Source: Sinorhizobium shofinae (GTDB taxonomy: Bacteria > Pseudomonadota > Alphaproteobacteria > Rhizobiales > Rhizobiaceae). From it: 64,000 nt of DNA. Below are positions 1 to 8,179 of the stretch, in pieces. The notes beneath the pieces were generated by a model. The model saw only the letters and a list, made by a program, of their open reading frames with translations. It was not told the origin of the DNA and ran no database searches. A program made the position numbers and the translations under genes. How positions within the stretch are numbered: the first letter of the stretch is position 1; every line of letters starts with the position of its first letter. The stretch is from contig MBFK01000126.1 of the NCBI GenBank assembly GCA_001704765.1, forward strand, positions 1 through 64,000, read 5' to 3'.

Positions 1-191
1 CATGCGAAACACGACGTCCGAGAAAATCGGGCGGGAGAATTTCTATGCCTGCTGCTTGAAAAGGCGAACATGAGAGTGGATTAGCGCAAGAACCGGAATC
101 GATTTCTGAGCGGATCGCAAGGATTTTGCGACGATGAGACCGGTTGCATGCGGCGGCTGTCGCGCGGCGGGGTATCAGCTAAGCTCTCGCC

Positions 192-598
192 ATGAACATC
201 CTCATTCTCGGCGCGACCGGCTTCATCGGTTCCGCCATCGCCAGAAAACTCGTCGACGACGGCCACCGGGTCGCCGGGCCCGGCCGCGATCCGGCGCGCG
301 TCGAAACGAAAATGCCCGAGCTTCGCTGGATCAAGGCCGATCTTGCCGGAGCAAGCACGGCGACCATCGCCACTTGTCTCGCGGATATCGCGCTCGGTCT
401 TGCGGTTCTCGTTCGGCTTTGGGCAAGGCGCGCGCTCAACGGTATGCTCTTGCTAACGCTTGGCTATCTCCTCGCCGCGACGGTAGTCCAGCCCGCGCTC
501 TGGGCCGTATCTGGTTCGCCTTCGGCTTTCCGGCCTTCTTCGCCGTCGTCGGCATCTTCTGGCTGATGCTGACCAAGCCGGACATCACCTTATTTTAG
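192..598 (+). pseudogene. remnant of SDR/DoxX-like oxidoreductase plus DUF2269-like membrane protein
   Basis: The first 55 or so codons read as an intact NAD(P)-binding Rossmann start (MNILILGATGFIGSAIARKL, with the GxxGxxG pattern), as in NmrA/epimerase-type SDR proteins. The frame then jumps directly into a hydrophobic segment (ADIALGLAVLVRLW...LTLGYLLAATVVQPALW) that resembles the C-terminal DoxX-like part of SDR-DoxX fusion proteins. After about position 505 sense continues in another frame as GRIWFAFGFPAFFAVVGIFW to a stop at 596-598, which looks like the C-terminus of a DUF2269 membrane protein. The catalytic middle of the SDR is missing. I infer at least two deletions that welded two neighbouring genes. 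The family assignment of the last part is from memory of the family pattern. The 3' end overlaps the convergent exporter gene. Confidence 0.6.
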
Positions 599-1183
599 CA
601 TCGGCCAAAGACTAACGACGAGCAGGACGGCCATGGTGATGTTGAACCATTTGAGCCGCGCCGGCTCGGAGAGCCATTGCCTCAGGGCCGAACCGAAGCC
701 GGCCCAGGTGGAGACGCTTGGCACGTTGACGAGTGCAAAGACCAGACCGACGACGAGCACGCTCACGAGATAGCTCTCGCCGCCGGTATAGGTGGCCATT
801 GCCGAGACCGCCATCACCCAGGCTTTCGGATTGACCCATTGGAAAGCGACCGCCTGGAGGAAGGTCAATGGCGCAACGCCCGCCTTGCCCTCGCCAAGCG
901 TGCGCGAGGATCCGATTTTCCAGGCGATCCAGACGAGATAGGCACCCCCGGCGAATTTCAGCGCGGTATAGAGGAGCGGCACGGAGTGAAGCAGCGCACC
1001 AAGCCCCAGGCCGACCGCGATCAACAGGATGAAGAAGCCGCCGCCGATGCCGAGCATGTGCGGGATCGTGCGGGCAAAACCGAAATTCACGCCAGAGGCA
1101 AACAACATCATGTTGTTAGGGCCCGGCGTGATCGATGTCGTAAAGGCGAAAAGGAACAGCGCCAGAAGCGTATCCGGTTGCAT
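590..1183 (-). CDS. LysE/RhtB-family amino acid exporter
   Basis: A 197-residue hydrophobic protein with the LysE/RhtB signature near its N-terminus: residues about 10-30 read LFAFTTSITPGPNNMMLFAS, the conserved PGPNN loop after the first membrane segment. About six membrane segments are visible, the usual number and length for the family. Such proteins export amino acids or derivatives across the inner membrane; the substrate cannot be read from sequence. I start at 1183 rather than an in-frame ATG 51 bases upstream because 1183 is preceded by AGGGAGAA at good spacing. A 17-bp perfect inverted repeat sits 64-102 bases upstream of the start. The 3' end overlaps the pseudogene at 192-598. Confidence 0.85.
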   Translation of the reverse strand: MQPDTLLALFLFAFTTSITPGPNNMMLFASGVNFGFARTIPHMLGIGGGFFILLIAVGLGLGALLHSVPLLYTALKFAGGAYLVWIAWKIGSSRTLGEGKAGVAPLTFLQAVAFQWVNPKAWVMAVSAMATYTGGESYLVSVLVVGLVFALVNVPSVSTWAGFGSALRQWLSEPARLKWFNITMAVLLVVSLWPMLK

Positions 1184-1246
1184 GCTTTCTCCCTGAGCCT
1201 CGATCGGAGACGGCGACAGAAGCGGCGTTCTCATATCGAACTCTCT

Positions 1247-1285
1247 CTTTGCATTTAGGTCAGGTTAGCTGACCTAAATGCAAAG
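1247..1285. promoter_or_regulatory. 17-bp perfect inverted repeat, candidate operator of the LysE-type gene
   Basis: CTTTGCATTTAGGTCAG at 1247-1263 and its exact reverse complement at 1269-1285 are separated by five bases (GTTAG). It lies upstream of the exporter at 1183 on the minus strand. Its length, symmetry and position suit a dimeric regulator, but no regulator gene is adjacent, and there is no T-run to make it a terminator. Confidence 0.5.
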
Positions 1286-1722
1286 ACCAGTCAAATCTTG
1301 TCATGGTCACAAAACCGGATGTGATGAATCGCCGGCGCTTAAGTTCCTCGCATTGGCGACCGGGCGAACCCGACCTTCCTCGTCATCTCGACCTGCCGAC
1401 GCCAGTACATCCGGGTCAAAGGCAGGGAGATGACCATCTGTTGAGCGTATGACCTGCCCCGAAATCGCCTGCCTTGCGTCTCCGCAAGGTATATATCCAG
1501 CCGATGGGAGGAGGTTCGCGACATGTCGCGCCTGAGAGCTAAAAATGAACGTCGCCGATCAACATCGATGGGCCGCATGTGGGCGATTGTGCTCTCCGAA
1601 AGGCGTAGCGCGACTTTTTCGATCGGATCTTCTGTCGCCTCTGGCGTATCGACTGCAGACCATGGACTTTTTCCGCCCGGATACCATTTTGCCATTGTCG
1701 AAACCCAACGAGGGCGCATGTC
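1286..1722. other. intergenic region without recognisable gene
   Basis: About 440 bases between the exporter operator and the aldo/keto reductase. An ATG at 1523 has a strong GGGAGGAGG ahead of it and opens a frame that runs to 1867, but its product has no recognisable domain and overlaps the next gene by 145 bases. I see no RNA structure or repeat of note. Confidence 0.4.
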
Positions 1723-2568
1723 ATGCACGAACCGATTCCGGCCACTGCTTTCCCCGACTGGCGCAAGGTTCCGGTTCTTGGTCAGGGAACGTGGCGGATG
1801 GGCGAGATCCGAGCAAAGGCAGCCGACGAAATCCGCAGCCTCCAAACCGGACTCGATCTCGGCATGACGCTGATCGACACGGCCGAAATGTACGGCGACG
1901 GCGCCGCCGAACGGATTGTCGGCGAGGCGGTCGGCGGCCGGCGCGACGAAGCGTTCATCGTCAGCAAGGTGCTGCCCTCCAATGCCAGCCGATCGGGTAC
2001 GATCGCCGCCTGCGAGCGCAGCCTGCAAAATCTAGGCACCGACCGCATCGACCTCTATCTCCTGCATTGGCGCGGCGGCTATCCGCTCGCAGAAACCGTC
2101 GCCGTCTTTGAAGAACTGAAAAAGGCCGGCAAAATCCTCGCCTGGGGCGTTTCGAACTTCGACGTCGACGACATGAGGGAGTTGCAGTCGGTGCCGGACG
2201 GCGGCAACGTCGCGGCAAATCAGGTGCTCTACAATCTCGCCCGCCGCGGCATCGAGTACGACCTCTTGCCTTGTTGCCGGGACCGTGGTGTGCCGATCAT
2301 GGCCTATTCGCCGCTCGATGAAGGCCGCCTACTCCACGATGCCGACCTGGTCCATATCGCCAAGGCGCACCAGGCAACCCCCGCGCAGGTCGCACTCGCC
2401 TTTCTCAAGACCCGCTCCGGCGTGATCTCCATACCGAAGACCGGCTCTGCCGAGCGCGCCCGCGAAAACCGCGACGCCATGGATATTCACCTGACCGCGG
2501 AAAACCTTGCCGAGCTCGACCGCGTCTTTCCGCCGCCAAGAAGGAAGATGCGGCTGGAAGTGATTTGA
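1723..2568 (+). CDS. aldo/keto reductase
   Basis: A 281-residue NADPH-dependent aldo/keto reductase of the (beta/alpha)8 fold. The catalytic tetrad can be placed: Asp52 and Tyr57 in LIDTAEMYG, Lys82 in IVSKV and His115 in YLLHW. The C-terminal cofactor-binding strand reads [18 protein letters not shown], the usual IPK-S/T motif followed by the R-x-x-x-N pattern. The length is typical for the 275-290 residue bacterial prokaryote-type AKRs (DkgA/YeaE-like). The physiological carbonyl substrate is not predictable. It stands alone on the plus strand and is followed by a rhizobial palindromic repeat. Confidence 0.9.
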   Translation: MHEPIPATAFPDWRKVPVLGQGTWRMGEIRAKAADEIRSLQTGLDLGMTLIDTAEMYGDGAAERIVGEAVGGRRDEAFIVSKVLPSNASRSGTIAACERSLQNLGTDRIDLYLLHWRGGYPLAETVAVFEELKKAGKILAWGVSNFDVDDMRELQSVPDGGNVAANQVLYNLARRGIEYDLLPCCRDRGVPIMAYSPLDEGRLLHDADLVHIAKAHQATPAQVALAFLKTRSGVISIPKTGSAERARENRDAMDIHLTAENLAELDRVFPPPRRKMRLEVI

Positions 2569-2593
2569 TTTGAAGAGCTCGGCGGCTAAGCGG

Positions 2594-2702
2594 CCCCTCA
2601 TCCCGCTGCCGCGAGCTTCTCCCCGTTTTGACGGGAAAAGGAGCACACCGCGATCGCCCAAGTACCTCTCCCCGCCTGCGGGGAGAGGTTTAGGGTGAGG
2701 GG
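2594..2702. repeat. rhizobial intergenic palindromic repeat
   Basis: An element of about 110 bases bounded by CCCCTCA at 2594-2600 and its complement TGAGGGG at 2696-2702. It contains a near-perfect hairpin, CCTCTCCCCGC at 2665-2675 against GCGGGGAGAGG at 2678-2688. Sequences of this kind (CTCCCCGC...GCGGGGAGAGG...TGAGGGG) are common between genes in rhizobial genomes. Here it sits between two convergent genes and may also help terminate transcription. Confidence 0.65.
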
Positions 2703-2722
2703 CAACTCGGGCGCGCCATGCC

Positions 2723-3295
2723 TCACATCCCCTGCGGCCCGCGGTTCATCGCGGCAATCCCGGTGCGGCAGGCCTCGATGAGGCCGAGCGGCTTCATGAT
2801 GGCGATGAATTGCTCGATCTTCGAAGGCTTGCCGGTGATTTCGAAGACGAAGTGCTCGATATTGGCGTCGATGACCGAGGCGCGGAAGGCGTCCGCGAGG
2901 CGCAACGCTTCCACCCGATGTTCGCCCGAACCATGCACCTTGACGAGCGCCAGCTCGCGCTCGATCGGCCGGTCATGGCCAAGCCCGGCGGCGCGCACCG
3001 TCAGATCGACGACGCGGTGCACCGGCACGAGCCGCTCGAGCTGATTCTTGATCTGCTCCAGCACGTGCGGCGTACCACGCGTGACGATGGTGATGCGTGA
3101 CAGATGCGCCTCGTGCTCCGTCTCGGAGACCGTCAGGCTCTCGATGTTGTAGCCGCGGCCGGAAAAAAGGCCGATGACGCGGGCGAGCACGCCCGGCTCG
3201 TTGTCGACGAGGACGGAGAGTGTATGCGTCTCCGCAAGCTCCGTCTCCTTGGCGATGAAATAGGCGGAGCCCGTCGGCTGAAGATGTGCACTCAT
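2723..3295 (-). CDS. ilvH: acetolactate synthase small (regulatory) subunit
   Basis: A 190-residue regulatory subunit of acetohydroxyacid synthase, the first common step of valine, leucine and isoleucine synthesis. The N-terminal ACT domain is clear at residues about 22-95 (HTLSVLVDNEPGVLARVIGL, then GRGYNIESLTV), which binds valine for feedback inhibition in the known enzymes. The C-terminal ALS_ss_C part follows, with EALRLADAFRASVID. The length is slightly longer than the 163-residue E. coli IlvH because of an N-terminal extension. It lies 20 bases downstream of ilvI in the same orientation and is almost certainly cotranscribed under the ilv attenuator. Confidence 0.95.
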   Translation of the reverse strand: MSAHLQPTGSAYFIAKETELAETHTLSVLVDNEPGVLARVIGLFSGRGYNIESLTVSETEHEAHLSRITIVTRGTPHVLEQIKNQLERLVPVHRVVDLTVRAAGLGHDRPIERELALVKVHGSGEHRVEALRLADAFRASVIDANIEHFVFEITGKPSKIEQFIAIMKPLGLIEACRTGIAAMNRGPQGM

Positions 3296-3316
3296 TCTTT
3301 TGTTCCTACCTTTTCA

Positions 3317-5095
3317 TCAAACGAGCTGACGGCCCTTGGCATCGATGGCATTGGCGACCGCCTCGTCCGTCGCCTCGTCAGGGAGCAGCATTTCGTTATG
3401 CGCCTTCCCGGACGGGATCATCGGGAAGCAGTTGGCGAGGTTCGCGACGCGGCAGTCGAAGATCACCGGCGCCGGCGTGTCGATCATCCGCCGGATCGCA
3501 TCGTCCAGTTCGCCGGGCTTCTCGCAGCGAATGCCGACACCGCCATAGGCCTCGGCCAGCTTGACGAAGTCGGGCATCGCTTCCGTGTAGGAATGCGAAA
3601 GGCGGTTGCCGTGCAGAAGCTGCTGCCATTGCCGGACCATACCCATGTACTGGTTGTTGAGGATGAAGATCTTGACCGGCAGGCCGTATTGGACTGCGCA
3701 GGACATTTCCTGGATACACATCTGGATCGAGGCGTCGCCGGCAATGTCGATGACGAGGCTCTCCGGATGCGCCACCTGGACACCGAGCGCGGCCGGGAAG
3801 CCGTAGCCCATTGTGCCGAGGCCGCCCGACGTCATCCAGCGGTTCGGCTGCTCGAAGCCGAAGAACTGCGCCGCCCACATCTGGTGCTGGCCGACCTCGG
3901 TCGTGATGTATGTGTCGCGGTCCTTGCTGAGTTCATAGAGCCGCTGGATCGCATATTGCGGCATGATAACGTCGTCGCTTGGCGTATAGGCCAGCGAATT
4001 GCGCGCCCGCCACTTGGAGATCGCCCCCCACCAGTCATTCAGGCGGGCCTTGTCGACCGTCTTCGCCGCCGCGCGCCACAGCCGAACCATGTCCTCGAGA
4101 ACCGTGGCGACATCGCCGACGATCGGGACGTCGACCCGGACGTTCTTGTTGATCGAGGACGGGTCGATGTCGATGTGGATCTTCTTCGAGTTCGGCGAAA
4201 AGGCATTGAGGCGGCCGGTGATCCGGTCGTCGAAGCGGGCCCCGACGCAGATCATGACGTCGCAGTCATGCATAGCCATGTTGGCCTCGTAGGTGCCGTG
4301 CATGCCAAGCATGCCGAGCCAGTTCTTGCCGGAGGCCGGATAGGCGCCGAGGCCCATCAGCGTCGAGGTGATCGGGAAGCCGGTGAGTTCAACCAGTTCG
4401 CGCAGGAAATGCGAGGCCTGCGGCCCCGAATTGATGACGCCACCGCCGGAATAGATGATCGGCTGGCGCGCCGTCTTCATCAGCGCGATCGCTTCTTCGA
4501 TCTTTTTCAGGTCGCCCTGCGTCTTCGGCTGGTAGCTCTTCTGCGTCGGAACGGCCGAAGGCGGCGTGTAGGTGCCGGTCGCGAACTGAATGTCCTTCGG
4601 AATGTCGACGACGACCGGACCCGGGCGCCCGGACTGGGCGATGCGGAACGCCTCATGGATGATGCGGGCGAGATCGTTGACGTCCTTGACGAGCCAGTTG
4701 TGCTTGGTGCAGGGCCGCGTGATGCCGACCGTGTCGCACTCTTGGAAGGCATCCGAACCGATCAGCGGCGTCGGGACCTGGCCGGAGATGCAGACCAGCG
4801 GGATCGAATCCATCAGCGCATCCTGGAGCGGAGTGACGGCATTGGTGGCGCCGGGACCGGAGGTGACGAGCATGACGCCGACCTTGCCGGTGGAGCGGGC
4901 ATAGCCTTCCGCCATGTGGCCGGCGCCCTGCTCGTGACGAACGAGAATGTGCTGGATCTCTTCCTGCTGGAAAATCTCGTCATAGATCGGAAGCACGGCG
5001 CCACCGGGATAGCCGAAGATGTGTTCGACGCCATTGTCCTTCAGAGCCTGGAGAACGATCTCCGCCCCTGTCATCTGGTTTTCAGTTCCGCTCAT
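3317..5095 (-). CDS. ilvI: acetolactate synthase large (catalytic) subunit
   Basis: A 592-residue thiamine-diphosphate-dependent enzyme that condenses pyruvate with pyruvate or 2-ketobutyrate. Visible family features are the N-terminal PYR-domain motif GYPGGAVLPIYDE with the catalytic glutamate at about 55 (RHEQGAGHMAEGYA), the central FAD-binding region (LGMLGMHGTYEANMA, VGARFDDRITG) and the ThDP/Mg motif GDASIQM ending in NNQYMG near the C-terminus. I start at MSGTENQ (5095). An in-frame ATG at 5167 would lie inside the attenuator terminator and is rejected. The gene forms an operon with ilvH, and expression is probably set by the leader-peptide attenuator at 5153-5265. Confidence 0.95.
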   Translation of the reverse strand: MSGTENQMTGAEIVLQALKDNGVEHIFGYPGGAVLPIYDEIFQQEEIQHILVRHEQGAGHMAEGYARSTGKVGVMLVTSGPGATNAVTPLQDALMDSIPLVCISGQVPTPLIGSDAFQECDTVGITRPCTKHNWLVKDVNDLARIIHEAFRIAQSGRPGPVVVDIPKDIQFATGTYTPPSAVPTQKSYQPKTQGDLKKIEEAIALMKTARQPIIYSGGGVINSGPQASHFLRELVELTGFPITSTLMGLGAYPASGKNWLGMLGMHGTYEANMAMHDCDVMICVGARFDDRITGRLNAFSPNSKKIHIDIDPSSINKNVRVDVPIVGDVATVLEDMVRLWRAAAKTVDKARLNDWWGAISKWRARNSLAYTPSDDVIMPQYAIQRLYELSKDRDTYITTEVGQHQMWAAQFFGFEQPNRWMTSGGLGTMGYGFPAALGVQVAHPESLVIDIAGDASIQMCIQEMSCAVQYGLPVKIFILNNQYMGMVRQWQQLLHGNRLSHSYTEAMPDFVKLAEAYGGVGIRCEKPGELDDAIRRMIDTPAPVIFDCRVANLANCFPMIPSGKAHNEMLLPDEATDEAVANAIDAKGRQLV

Positions 5096-5152
5096 TGGCC
5101 TGCTTCCGTCCCTTTTTGTAAGGTTTGGGGTGATTAGCTTGTTTGAGGACAT

Positions 5153-5176
5153 AAAAAAAGGCCCCATCAGGAGCCT
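5153..5176 (-). terminator. ilv attenuator terminator
   Basis: On the minus strand AGGCTCC-TGAT-GGGGCCT forms a seven-pair stem (one G-U) followed directly by seven T residues. It lies between the leader peptide and ilvI, 57 bases before the ilvI start, so it would stop transcription before the structural genes. This is the classic position of an amino-acid attenuator. Confidence 0.8.
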
Positions 5177-5182
5177 CGTTCA

Positions 5183-5230
5183 GCGCATGGGTGGCTACCG
5201 CCGGATGGTTACACCATCCTGCCCATGCGC
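5183..5230 (-). promoter_or_regulatory. ilv leader RNA hairpin overlapping the leader peptide stop
   Basis: GCGCATGGG and CCCATGCGC form nine perfect outer pairs (5183-5191 with 5222-5230). Inside, GGATGGT/ACCATCC forms seven more (5203-5209 with 5213-5219), with the leader peptide stop codon at the inner loop. A ribosome stalled on the Ile/Leu/Val codons upstream would keep this structure from forming, so it fits the protector or pause hairpin of a ribosome-mediated attenuator. Which strand pairs as antiterminator was not worked out. Confidence 0.65.
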
Positions 5231-5265
5231 CTTCCCACCACAAGAATAACCGCGAAATTTTTCAT
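5209..5265 (-). CDS. ilv leader peptide (18 aa)
   Basis: A short open frame encoding MKNFAVILVVGRRMGRMV, with a run Ala-Val-Ile-Leu-Val-Val made of exactly the amino acids whose synthesis the downstream ilvIH operon controls. It ends with TAA just ahead of the terminator hairpin. There is no convincing Shine-Dalgarno, and the ATG is about 8 bases after a good -10 element, so it may be translated as a leaderless or nearly leaderless message. The S. meliloti trpL attenuator peptide is known to work that way. The composition and position are seen directly; the regulatory role is inferred. Confidence 0.8.
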   Translation of the reverse strand: MKNFAVILVVGRRMGRMV

Positions 5266-5273
5266 GGAGCGAT

Positions 5274-5302
5274 TTGATAAACAGAAATCCACCACCCGTC
5301 AA
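5274..5302 (-). promoter_or_regulatory. ilvIH promoter, sigma-70 type
   Basis: TTGACG (5297-5302) and TATCAA (5274-5279) on the minus strand are separated by exactly 17 bases. The predicted start of transcription falls within about two bases of the leader peptide ATG at 5265. The divergent ATPase gene starts at 5339, so both control regions share fewer than 80 bases. Confidence 0.65.
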
Positions 5303-5338
5303 CGCCGATTGCCGGGATTCCGCAGCTCAAGGATTGTC

Positions 5339-7483
5339 ATGAACCAACTTGAAACAAAGGGAGGCGATACGGCTGGGGCACCGCAACCACTTGTTAAAGC
5401 GGTTCGACTATCCTGGGACGCTATTCGCCCGAGGTGTGTGTTGCTCAACAGTGAAACTCAAGCCCCGCTCCGCGACGGGGAGCAGGATCGCCGCGACGGC
5501 ATGAAGCCGGGAAACCGTTTCCTCGGCCGGGTCGTCGCCTGCAGCGGTTCGCGCGCGACGATCGCTGCGGTTGCCGAGAAGGGCGAGACCTCGCTCACCG
5601 AACTCTGGTCGGTCGGCCGGCTGATTTCGATCTCGGTCGGCACTAACCGCGTCGTCGCTCTCGTCTGCTCCATGCAGACAGCCGCCGACGAATGGAGCGA
5701 GGAAACCACCAACACCTTCCGCATCGAAGTCGAACTGATGGGCGAAGTCTTTATGGGTCCCGACGGACGCGAAGAGTTCTCGGCCGGCATCAGCCGCTAT
5801 CCCCATCTTGGCGCGATCGCGCATCGGATCCGTGCCACCGACCTTGCACGCATCTATGATTCCAAGCAATTGGACAGTTGCGTCATTGGCAAGCTGACGC
5901 AGGACGAAAGCCTCGATGCCACCATCCATGTGCCTTCGATGCTCGCCAAGCATTTCGCCATCGTGGGAACGACCGGCGTCGGCAAGTCGACGGCAGTCAC
6001 CTTGCTACTCAACAAGGCAATCGCCGCCGACCCGAAGCTGCGCGTCCTGATCCTCGATCCACACAATGAGTTCGCCGCCGCCTTTCCGGAGAGTGCGGTG
6101 GTCATCGAGACCGATACGCTCGACCTGCCCTTCTGGCTCTTCCGCCTTGAGGAATTCGCCGAAGTGATCTTTCGCGGACGACCGCCGGTGCCGGAAGAGC
6201 TCGACATCCTGCGCGACGTGATCCCGGATGCGAAGAAGGCCTTCAAGGGCGGCGAGTCCGGCCTGATGCGCCGCCAGACCGAGAAAAGCTCGATCATCGC
6301 GGACACGCCGGTCCCCTACCGCATCGCCGATCTCCTGGCGATGATCGACGAGCGCATCGGCCGCCTCGAGGGCCGTACCGACAAGCCGCATCTGCGCTCG
6401 CTGAAGGTCAAGATCATCTCGGCGATCAACGATCCACGCTATCACTTCATGTTCTCGTCGAACACGATCACCGACACGATCCAGGATACGATCGCCAAGA
6501 TCTTTCGCATACCCGGCGAAGGCAAGCCGATCGCCACCTTCGAACTGGCCGGCATCCCTTCCGAGGTCGTCAATTCCGTCGCTTCTGTGCTCTGCCGCGT
6601 GGCATTCGAAATCGGCCTCTGGAGCAACGGCGGCATCCATATGCTGGTCGTCTGCGAAGAGGCTCACCGTTACGTGCCTGCCGACCCCTCGCTCGGTTTC
6701 CTGCCGACGCGCCAGGCGATCGCCCGCATCGCCAAGGAAGGCCGCAAATACGGCGTGTCGCTCGGCATTATCACGCAGCGCCCCGGTGAACTCGATCCGA
6801 CGATCCTGTCGCAATGCTCGACCGTCTTTGCCATGCGGCTCGCCAATGACCGCGACCAGGAAATCATCCGCTCGGCGATTTCCAATTCGTCTATTTCGAC
6901 CACCAGCTTCATATCCTCGATCGGCAACGGCGAGGCGATCGCCTTCGGCGAGGCCGTGGCGGTGCCGATGCGCATGCGCTTCAGTCGGGTCGAAGAGGCA
7001 AGACTCCCCCGCGCCCACGGCATCACCGACAAGGTGGACGAGGATGCGCCCCCGGTCGTCGACCTTCGTTCGATTGTCAGCCGCATGCGCGCCATGAACG
7101 GGCCTGATATTTCAGGCTTCCAGCAAAGCTATCTCGCCGCCCAGAGCAGTCTGGTGGCGCCTGACGAGGATGAAGCCGGCGATGCTCTCGACAAAATCGA
7201 GCCCTTCGACACCGGCGACGACTTGCAGGAGCCCGCACTCGAATCCTATCGACCGGACATGCTGCCGCGCGGGACGGAGCCGGTCAATCCGCAGCTCGAG
7301 CGCTTCAATCAGATCCGCGAGCAGATCCTTTCCGGGCAGGCAGAAAGAGACGTCGCGCGGACGCTGCATGCGCCGTTACAGGCGGAACGCGGCTTCACGG
7401 GCCCCGCAACCGAACCGCATCGCCCCGGGTCGTTACGCGAAAGCCTGCTGAAGCGCCCTCTCGGAAGCATCATCCGCAAATAG
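5339..7483 (+). CDS. HerA/FtsK-like ATP-binding protein (DUF87)
   Basis: A 714-residue P-loop ATPase of the HerA/DUF87 type. After an N-terminal beta-rich HAS-barrel-like region come Walker A GTTGVGKST at about 210-218, then RVLILDPHNEFAAAFPE, a Walker B region HMLVVCEEAH at about 435-444 and a downstream TQRPGELDPTILSQCSTVFAMRL segment with the arginine finger-like NDRDQE. HerA proteins are hexameric DNA translocases that usually pair with the nuclease NurA in archaea. No nurA is visible here, so the bacterial role is unclear. I start at MNQLETKGGD because AAGGA lies just upstream; an in-frame ATG at 5225 would overlap the ilv leader. The C-terminal 130 residues look disordered. Confidence 0.8.
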   Translation: MNQLETKGGDTAGAPQPLVKAVRLSWDAIRPRCVLLNSETQAPLRDGEQDRRDGMKPGNRFLGRVVACSGSRATIAAVAEKGETSLTELWSVGRLISISVGTNRVVALVCSMQTAADEWSEETTNTFRIEVELMGEVFMGPDGREEFSAGISRYPHLGAIAHRIRATDLARIYDSKQLDSCVIGKLTQDESLDATIHVPSMLAKHFAIVGTTGVGKSTAVTLLLNKAIAADPKLRVLILDPHNEFAAAFPESAVVIETDTLDLPFWLFRLEEFAEVIFRGRPPVPEELDILRDVIPDAKKAFKGGESGLMRRQTEKSSIIADTPVPYRIADLLAMIDERIGRLEGRTDKPHLRSLKVKIISAINDPRYHFMFSSNTITDTIQDTIAKIFRIPGEGKPIATFELAGIPSEVVNSVASVLCRVAFEIGLWSNGGIHMLVVCEEAHRYVPADPSLGFLPTRQAIARIAKEGRKYGVSLGIITQRPGELDPTILSQCSTVFAMRLANDRDQEIIRSAISNSSISTTSFISSIGNGEAIAFGEAVAVPMRMRFSRVEEARLPRAHGITDKVDEDAPPVVDLRSIVSRMRAMNGPDISGFQQSYLAAQSSLVAPDEDEAGDALDKIEPFDTGDDLQEPALESYRPDMLPRGTEPVNPQLERFNQIREQILSGQAERDVARTLHAPLQAERGFTGPATEPHRPGSLRESLLKRPLGSIIRK

Positions 7484-7574
7484 TAGTTATATTCACGGAT
7501 CAGAGTTCGACCTTCAGCGTTGTTGCCACAGACGCTACAGCGGCTCGGCGCGGGCATCGCGACAGGAGGGCGCA

Positions 7575-8006
7575 ATGGAAGAAATTCTTCGAGGATTTTT
7601 CGCGCGCTATGAAAGCAATGCGAATCGGGTTCTTGCCGGAGAAATCGATGTCGGCGAGACGACCTTCGCTTTCGCGTCCGACTTCATCGCGGCATCGCCG
7701 GCCGGAGTGATGGCCGGAAAGAACGACGAGAGCCTGAAAACATCGATGGAGAAGGGCTATGCCCGCTATCGGGCGATCGGCACCAGGGAACTCAAGATCC
7801 GGGAGCTTAAGATCACGCCGATCGATGCGCTGCATTTCCTCGTCCGCGTCGACTGGTGCTCCGTCTATGAGGTGGAGGAGAGGCCCGATGTCATCATCGA
7901 TTTCGAGGTCCACTATCTCGTTCAGCTGCGCAATGGAGAGCCGAAGATCTTCGGCTGGGTGAGCGGGGATGAGGAGGCTGTGCTGAGAGAACACGGGATA
8001 GGTTGA
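7575..8006 (+). CDS. NTF2/SnoaL-like hypothetical protein
   Basis: A 143-residue protein with no membrane segment or signal peptide. The arrangement of an N-terminal helix (EEILRGFFARYESNANRVLAG), a short loop and then four beta strands ending in HYLVQLRNGEPKIFGWVSGDEE resembles the NTF2/SnoaL cone fold used by many small bacterial ligand-binding or isomerase-like proteins. No catalytic residue can be claimed. GGAGGGCGCA precedes the start. It follows the HerA-like gene by 91 bases and might be cotranscribed with it. Confidence 0.6.
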   Translation: MEEILRGFFARYESNANRVLAGEIDVGETTFAFASDFIAASPAGVMAGKNDESLKTSMEKGYARYRAIGTRELKIRELKITPIDALHFLVRVDWCSVYEVEERPDVIIDFEVHYLVQLRNGEPKIFGWVSGDEEAVLREHGIG

Positions 8007-8179
8007 GCCGGCCTGCGGAGACAATCAACAGATATCCCGAACAGCAACGCGAGCGGGAAAATGTCGTGAGCCTGCAGCGACTTGGCGAGAACAGCAATGT
8101 CTCGGCCCGTGATCCTCCCGGCCACGTTGTGACAGCTTCGTTCACGAGCTTTCGTTTCCGCCGCGTTGCCCGAAACACC

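Noticed and set aside
1523-1867. 114-residue plus-strand frame with a strong Shine-Dalgarno
   Set aside because: It overlaps the start of the aldo/keto reductase by 145 bases in another frame, and the product looks like out-of-frame sequence. The Shine-Dalgarno may be chance in purine-rich DNA.
1339-2028. 229-residue minus-strand frame overlapping the aldo/keto reductase
   Set aside because: The 3' part lies in an intergenic region but its translation has no family resemblance and most of it is antisense to a certain gene.
3104-5137. 677-residue open frame on the plus strand
   Set aside because: It lies opposite ilvI and ilvH, is very rich in Arg, Asp and His as expected for a GC-rich antisense frame, and has no recognisable domain.
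5096-5167. 24-codon N-terminal extension of ilvI
   Set aside because: It would begin inside the attenuator hairpin and T-run and has no family resemblance.
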